Shown here: in pieces, positions 15,006-18,311 of the stretch
Layout of the letters: every line of letters starts with the position of its first letter
Numbering within the stretch: position 1 is the stretch's first letter
Assembly (NCBI GenBank): GCA_045106175.1
Contig: JBGCEF010000072.1
Span: 1 to 18,311 of the forward strand
Direction of reading: 5' to 3'
DNA length: 18,311 bases
DNA from: TMED27 sp045106175
Lineage (GTDB): Bacteria > Pseudomonadota > Alphaproteobacteria > Micavibrionales > Micavibrionaceae
Notes under the pieces: model-generated
The model's database searches: none
Seen by the model: only the letters and a program-made list of their open reading frames with translations
Told to the model about the DNA's origin: nothing
Program-made: the position numbers and the translations under genes

Positions 15006-15818
15006 ATGAAATTATTTTATAGTGTTATTGTTCTTACATATTCGTGCTGCATAATCTCTCATGCATACGCAAACGATGTAGAAATCATCCGCACACAACT
15101 TAAACCCACCAACGAAGCACGCATTAATAGCCCAATGTCAGGGCGCATTACACATGTTGATTTCAAAGACGGCGAAAGCTTTAAAAAAGGAGCACGCCTC
15201 GTTGCTTTTGACTGTAGCGAAAGACGCGCATCTTTGGCACAAACCCAAGCTAGAATTAAACGCCAATCAAAACTTTTAGAAGCCTCACAAAAACTATTCG
15301 ATCTTGGATCCGCGAGTGAGACTGATCTCTCCGTTCTAAAAGCCGAGATGAGCGAGGCAAAGGCAGCACGAGATTTCGCAAATGCCCAAGTCAAAAAATG
15401 CACTGTTTCCGCACCATTTTCTGGCAAAGTCGCCGCGCTATCAGTCAAAGCGCATTACTCAATTCAAGAAGGCGAACCGATGATTGAGTTAGTTGGCAAA
15501 GGCAGCATGCAAGCACAAATGATCGTTCCCTCCAAATGGATGCGCTGGCTTAAAAAAGGAACAAAATTTCAAATTGAAATCGATGAAACAGGCTTAAAAT
15601 ATGGTGCTTACGTTTCCCGTCTTGGCGGGCGTGTCGATCCAGTAACACAATCAGTCAAACTATACGCATCCATCGATGATGAGGCACCAGAACTCTTAAC
15701 CGGCATGAGCGGCAATGCAATATTTGATCACGAAAGCTTACAAAAACGTAATCCTGAAATAAATGATAGCAACATCAAACAAGACATCACAAATGACGCA
15801 ACAATCAAAATCGAATGA
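15006..15818 (+). CDS. Short periplasmic HlyD-like adaptor protein
   Basis: A 270-residue membrane-fusion-type protein. Residues 1-22 form a Sec signal peptide with likely cleavage after AYA, so the mature protein is soluble in the periplasm, with no membrane anchor. The lipoyl/barrel-sandwich half-motif INSPMSGRITHVDFKDGESFKKGARL (about 40-65) and its partner CTVSAPFSGKVAALSV (132-147) flank a short coiled-coil hairpin (70-131). A beta-barrel part follows (165-240), ending in MSGNAIF. The hairpin is short compared with HlyD, as expected for a docking partner. No ribosome binding site is evident before the ATG, so translation may depend on coupling or the leader. The 3' end overlaps the next gene. 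Its expected role is bridging the inner-membrane proteins and the TolC channel. Confidence 0.88.
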   Translation: MKLFYSVIVLTYSCCIISHAYANDVEIIRTQLKPTNEARINSPMSGRITHVDFKDGESFKKGARLVAFDCSERRASLAQTQARIKRQSKLLEASQKLFDLGSASETDLSVLKAEMSEAKAARDFANAQVKKCTVSAPFSGKVAALSVKAHYSIQEGEPMIELVGKGSMQAQMIVPSKWMRWLKKGTKFQIEIDETGLKYGAYVSRLGGRVDPVTQSVKLYASIDDEAPELLTGMSGNAIFDHESLQKRNPEINDSNIKQDITNDATIKIE

Positions 15819-17154
15819 TACGCAACAATTTGTGTTGCTAGAACTACTCAATTTTTATGAGCGCATAAGGACAGCTACGCTACAAGAACTAAGATACATA
15901 TCTGTCAACGAAGTTCACAATCTTGTTCCATATGATCAAGCTGTCTTATGGGAGGTCCAAGGAAACAACCCCGTCATCACTGCGCTTTCTGGAGTAGCAG
16001 AAACAGATGAACATGGTGAATATATCGGTGTCCTAAAAACATTACAAACCCAGCTCCTAAAAAATACAAAAACAAAATTAACACTTTACGCCGCAAACGA
16101 TTTTGAAGATAACGATCTTAAAACACTATGGAAGAAACATTTACCAGACCATGTGATCATTGGGCATATCACAAATCAAAATGACCAAAAAATTGGCATG
16201 ATTATGCTGGCGCGAAAATTACCATGGAGTGAAAATGAAACGCCCTTGTTTGAAAAAATAATTGATAGCCTTTCGGTTGAATTTGCATTCAAACAAAAAC
16301 AAGACACTACTTTTTTAACGCGCTTAAGAAAATTCAAAACATCAAAAACACGCTTTATAATCTTTGCATTATTACTAATAATATTAGCATTCCCCTTTCG
16401 AACATCCGTTCTCGCACCAGCAGAAATTATCGCCACAAAACCCGAATTAATCCGTGCCCCCATTGATGGGGTTATCCAAGAAATTCATGTACGTCCAAAT
16501 GATAAAGTACAAAAAGATCAGTTGCTAATCACATTCGATCAAGCCGCATTAAAAGCACAAATAGATGTATCAAAAAATAGCTTAAACGTCGCAGAAGCAG
16601 AATTAAGACAAGTCTCCCAAGAAGCCATGAACAGCTCAAAAGCAGCAAGCCGCTTAAGCGTTCTAAAAGGTAAAGTGGCACAAGAGAAAACAAACCTGCA
16701 ATATTATCAAGACCTGCTAGAGCGCAGCACATTAAAAGCCCCTCGTGAAGGCACTATTATTTTTGAAGATGTTTTTGATTGGCTCGGTCGACCCGTTACG
16801 ATCGGTGAGCGTATTATGTTGATTGCAAACGCAAATGAAACTGAACTTGAAATAAGGCTCCCCGTACATGAGGCTATCGATCTAAAAACCAATACAGATG
16901 TTTTATTCTTTTCTAACGCCATGCCCGACAAACCTCTAAGGGCGTCATTATCGTTTCAAAGCTATCGCGCGAATGAAGATTCTCAAAACACTATTTCATA
17001 TCGCTTAAAAGCAAATTGGAATGACAATAGCGAAAATAAAATGAAACGATTAGGACTAAAAGGAACAGCAAAGCTATACGGCGAACGCCGACCTTTAATG
17101 TGGCAAATAGTGCGCAAACCCGTAATTGCCATCCGAAAATTTGCGGGCCTTTAA
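15793..17154 (+). CDS. GAF-domain HlyD-type membrane adaptor
   Basis: A fusion of a cytoplasmic sensor and a periplasmic adaptor. With the start chosen at 15793 it has 453 residues; an in-frame ATG at 15763 would add ten and lengthen the overlap with the preceding gene from 26 to 56 bases. Neither start has a clear ribosome binding site. Residues about 15-165 resemble a GAF domain (YDQAVLWEV; later GHITNQNDQKIGMIMLARK). One transmembrane helix follows (about 187-202, FIIFALLLIILAF). The periplasmic part has the lipoyl half-motif LIRAPIDGVIQEIHVRPNDKV, a coiled-coil hairpin (about 258-310), the partner STLKAPREGTIIFED, and a barrel domain. By topology the GAF domain lies in the cytoplasm. The ligand is unknown. 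It is followed after 15 bases by the protease gene. Confidence 0.87.
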   Translation: MTQQSKSNDTQQFVLLELLNFYERIRTATLQELRYISVNEVHNLVPYDQAVLWEVQGNNPVITALSGVAETDEHGEYIGVLKTLQTQLLKNTKTKLTLYAANDFEDNDLKTLWKKHLPDHVIIGHITNQNDQKIGMIMLARKLPWSENETPLFEKIIDSLSVEFAFKQKQDTTFLTRLRKFKTSKTRFIIFALLLIILAFPFRTSVLAPAEIIATKPELIRAPIDGVIQEIHVRPNDKVQKDQLLITFDQAALKAQIDVSKNSLNVAEAELRQVSQEAMNSSKAASRLSVLKGKVAQEKTNLQYYQDLLERSTLKAPREGTIIFEDVFDWLGRPVTIGERIMLIANANETELEIRLPVHEAIDLKTNTDVLFFSNAMPDKPLRASLSFQSYRANEDSQNTISYRLKANWNDNSENKMKRLGLKGTAKLYGERRPLMWQIVRKPVIAIRKFAGL

Positions 17155-17169
17155 GCCTGATAAAGTGAC

Positions 17170-18311
17170 ATGAATACACCAATCAATCATACGCAAGACA
17201 CCAAAAGCCAAAATAAAAGCCAGAATATTCAATGGGAGTCCTTGCGCGAAGATTTAATACTCCTACCCGGCCCACCTGCGCAAAATGGCGCCCCAACATG
17301 GTCACTACAAGACCCCTCATCAGGATCATTCTTTCGCATCGGAAAACTAGAATTTGAAATTCTAAAAAGATGGCATCATCATGACGCCCAAAAAATCATA
17401 AACGACATTCTTAATACAACCCTTCTTAAACCGAGCGCAAATGACATTGAAGGATTTTACACGTTTCTAAAATCATCCTGCTTATTAAAATCACAAACAC
17501 CTGAGCACACTAAAAATTTACTCCATATAAAAACATCAAAAAAGACAGGTGGTTCAGTCCAAACCATACTCAAAAACTACATTTTCTTCCGCATCAATCT
17601 TATTAAACCAGATGCAATTTTGTCCCGATTGCTACCCTACTGCACGTTTTTATTTCAATCAGTTTTTTTAAAATGCGTGCTTATCATGGCCGCAATCGGC
17701 GCTTTTCTTGTCTTTAGGGACTTCGAGTCATTTTTAACTGGCTTCCATGTATTTCAAAGTCCCTCAGGTTTAATTGCAGGGTTTATTGCACTCGGCTTCG
17801 CAAAAATTATTCATGAATTCGCCCATGCCATAACGTGCAAATTTTACGGCTGCCGCGTGCCTAAAATGGGCGTTGCCTTCATCGTCTTATGGCCACTTTT
17901 ATGGACCGACACAACCGACGCATGGCGATTAACTGACCGTAAAAAACGCCTCGCTATCGATGGCGCAGGCATGATCGCAGAATTAAGCCTAGCCGCGATC
18001 GCATCAATATTATGGGCACTCTTGCCCGCCGGTGCTTTAAAAGATGCAATGCACATGCTGGCGGGAATAACATGGATCATGACATTATTCGTCAACCTCA
18101 ATCCATTCATGCGTTTCGATGGATATTACCTACTTTCCGATGCATTAGATTTCCCAAACCTACAAGATAGAAGCTTCAAATTAGCCAAAACTTTTATGCG
18201 TCGCTGCCTCTGGGGGTTTAAACAAGATTATGCTGAACCTATTCAACCACGCTTAAAAAACTGGCTCATCATATACGCCTATCTCACATGGATATACCGC
18301 TTCTTCTTATT
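17170..18311 (+). CDS. M50 (site-2-type) membrane metalloprotease, 3' end missing
   Basis: An open frame runs without a stop from ATG 17170 to the window edge, giving 380 residues of an unfinished protein. Residues about 20-110 form a cytosolic domain starting LREDLILLPGPP and containing SFFRIGKLEFEILKRW, which resembles the PqqD-like domain seen in front of this M50 group. Transmembrane segments follow at about 159-182, 199-221, 233-245 and 268-290. The zinc motif HEFAH is at 215-219 (ligands His215 and His219, catalytic Glu216). The second motif, NLNPFMRFDGYY (309-320), supplies Asp317, so the active site is complete. Between them lies LLWTDTTDAWRLTDRKKRL, typical of the group. Relatives of this kind often continue into a C-terminal HlyD-like part; that cannot be seen here. 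It is the fifth gene of the operon. It may cleave cargo leaders or act as the membrane platform of the export complex; both are inference. Confidence 0.88.
   Translation, partial: MNTPINHTQDTKSQNKSQNIQWESLREDLILLPGPPAQNGAPTWSLQDPSSGSFFRIGKLEFEILKRWHHHDAQKIINDILNTTLLKPSANDIEGFYTFLKSSCLLKSQTPEHTKNLLHIKTSKKTGGSVQTILKNYIFFRINLIKPDAILSRLLPYCTFLFQSVFLKCVLIMAAIGAFLVFRDFESFLTGFHVFQSPSGLIAGFIALGFAKIIHEFAHAITCKFYGCRVPKMGVAFIVLWPLLWTDTTDAWRLTDRKKRLAIDGAGMIAELSLAAIASILWALLPAGALKDAMHMLAGITWIMTLFVNLNPFMRFDGYYLLSDALDFPNLQDRSFKLAKTFMRRCLWGFKQDYAEPIQPRLKNWLIIYAYLTWIYRFFL

Noticed and set aside
17844..18110. Minus-strand 88-codon frame near the right edge
   Set aside because: It is opposite the membrane and active-site region of the M50 gene, whose HEFAH and NPxxxFDG motifs make the + strand certain.

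Overview
The window looks like accessory DNA from a Gram-negative bacterium. It encodes an outer-membrane TolC-type lipoprotein, periplasmic HlyD-type adaptors and RTX-type proteins. The mix of an animal-type haem peroxidase with RTX repeats, a DUF4114 protein and a giant DUF4347 protein suggests a marine proteobacterium, plausibly an alphaproteobacterium; this taxonomic guess comes from general impression only. All eight supported genes are on the + strand. I see no rRNA, tRNA, CRISPR array or insertion sequence.

Layout. 1-282 holds nothing I can support. 283-816 is a small AT-rich multi-pass membrane protein of unknown function. 1143-3479 is an animal-type haem peroxidase with a short RTX tail. 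3751-5934 is an RTX/DUF4114 protein with a GTG start. 6112-13347 encodes a 2411-residue surface-type protein: an LEPR-type N-terminal motif, a DUF4347 domain, a long array of DUF11-like beta domains, an SdrD-B-like domain, two cadherin-like repeats, a Pro-rich hinge, a putative Ig domain and an acidic tail. Close behind it (gaps of 39 and 38 nt, then an overlap, then 15 nt) come a TolC-family lipoprotein, a soluble HlyD-like adaptor, a GAF-HlyD membrane adaptor and an M50 (site-2-type) metalloprotease that runs off the right edge.

How the genes may work together. 6112 to the right edge reads as one operon: a huge cargo protein followed by an outer-membrane channel, two adaptors and a multi-pass membrane protease. 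No ABC ATPase is present in the window, although one would be expected for a classical type I system. The two upstream proteins lack Sec signals and share an IEPAAG motif near residue 57, while the giant protein carries LEPRIVFDGAGA at residue 35. The most interesting hypothesis is a secretion route in which N-terminal '[IL]EP' leader motifs are recognised or cut by the PqqD-like/M50 membrane protein and cargo leaves through the HlyD-HlyD-TolC conduit. This is inference: the window does not show the downstream genes, and an ABC transporter could lie elsewhere.
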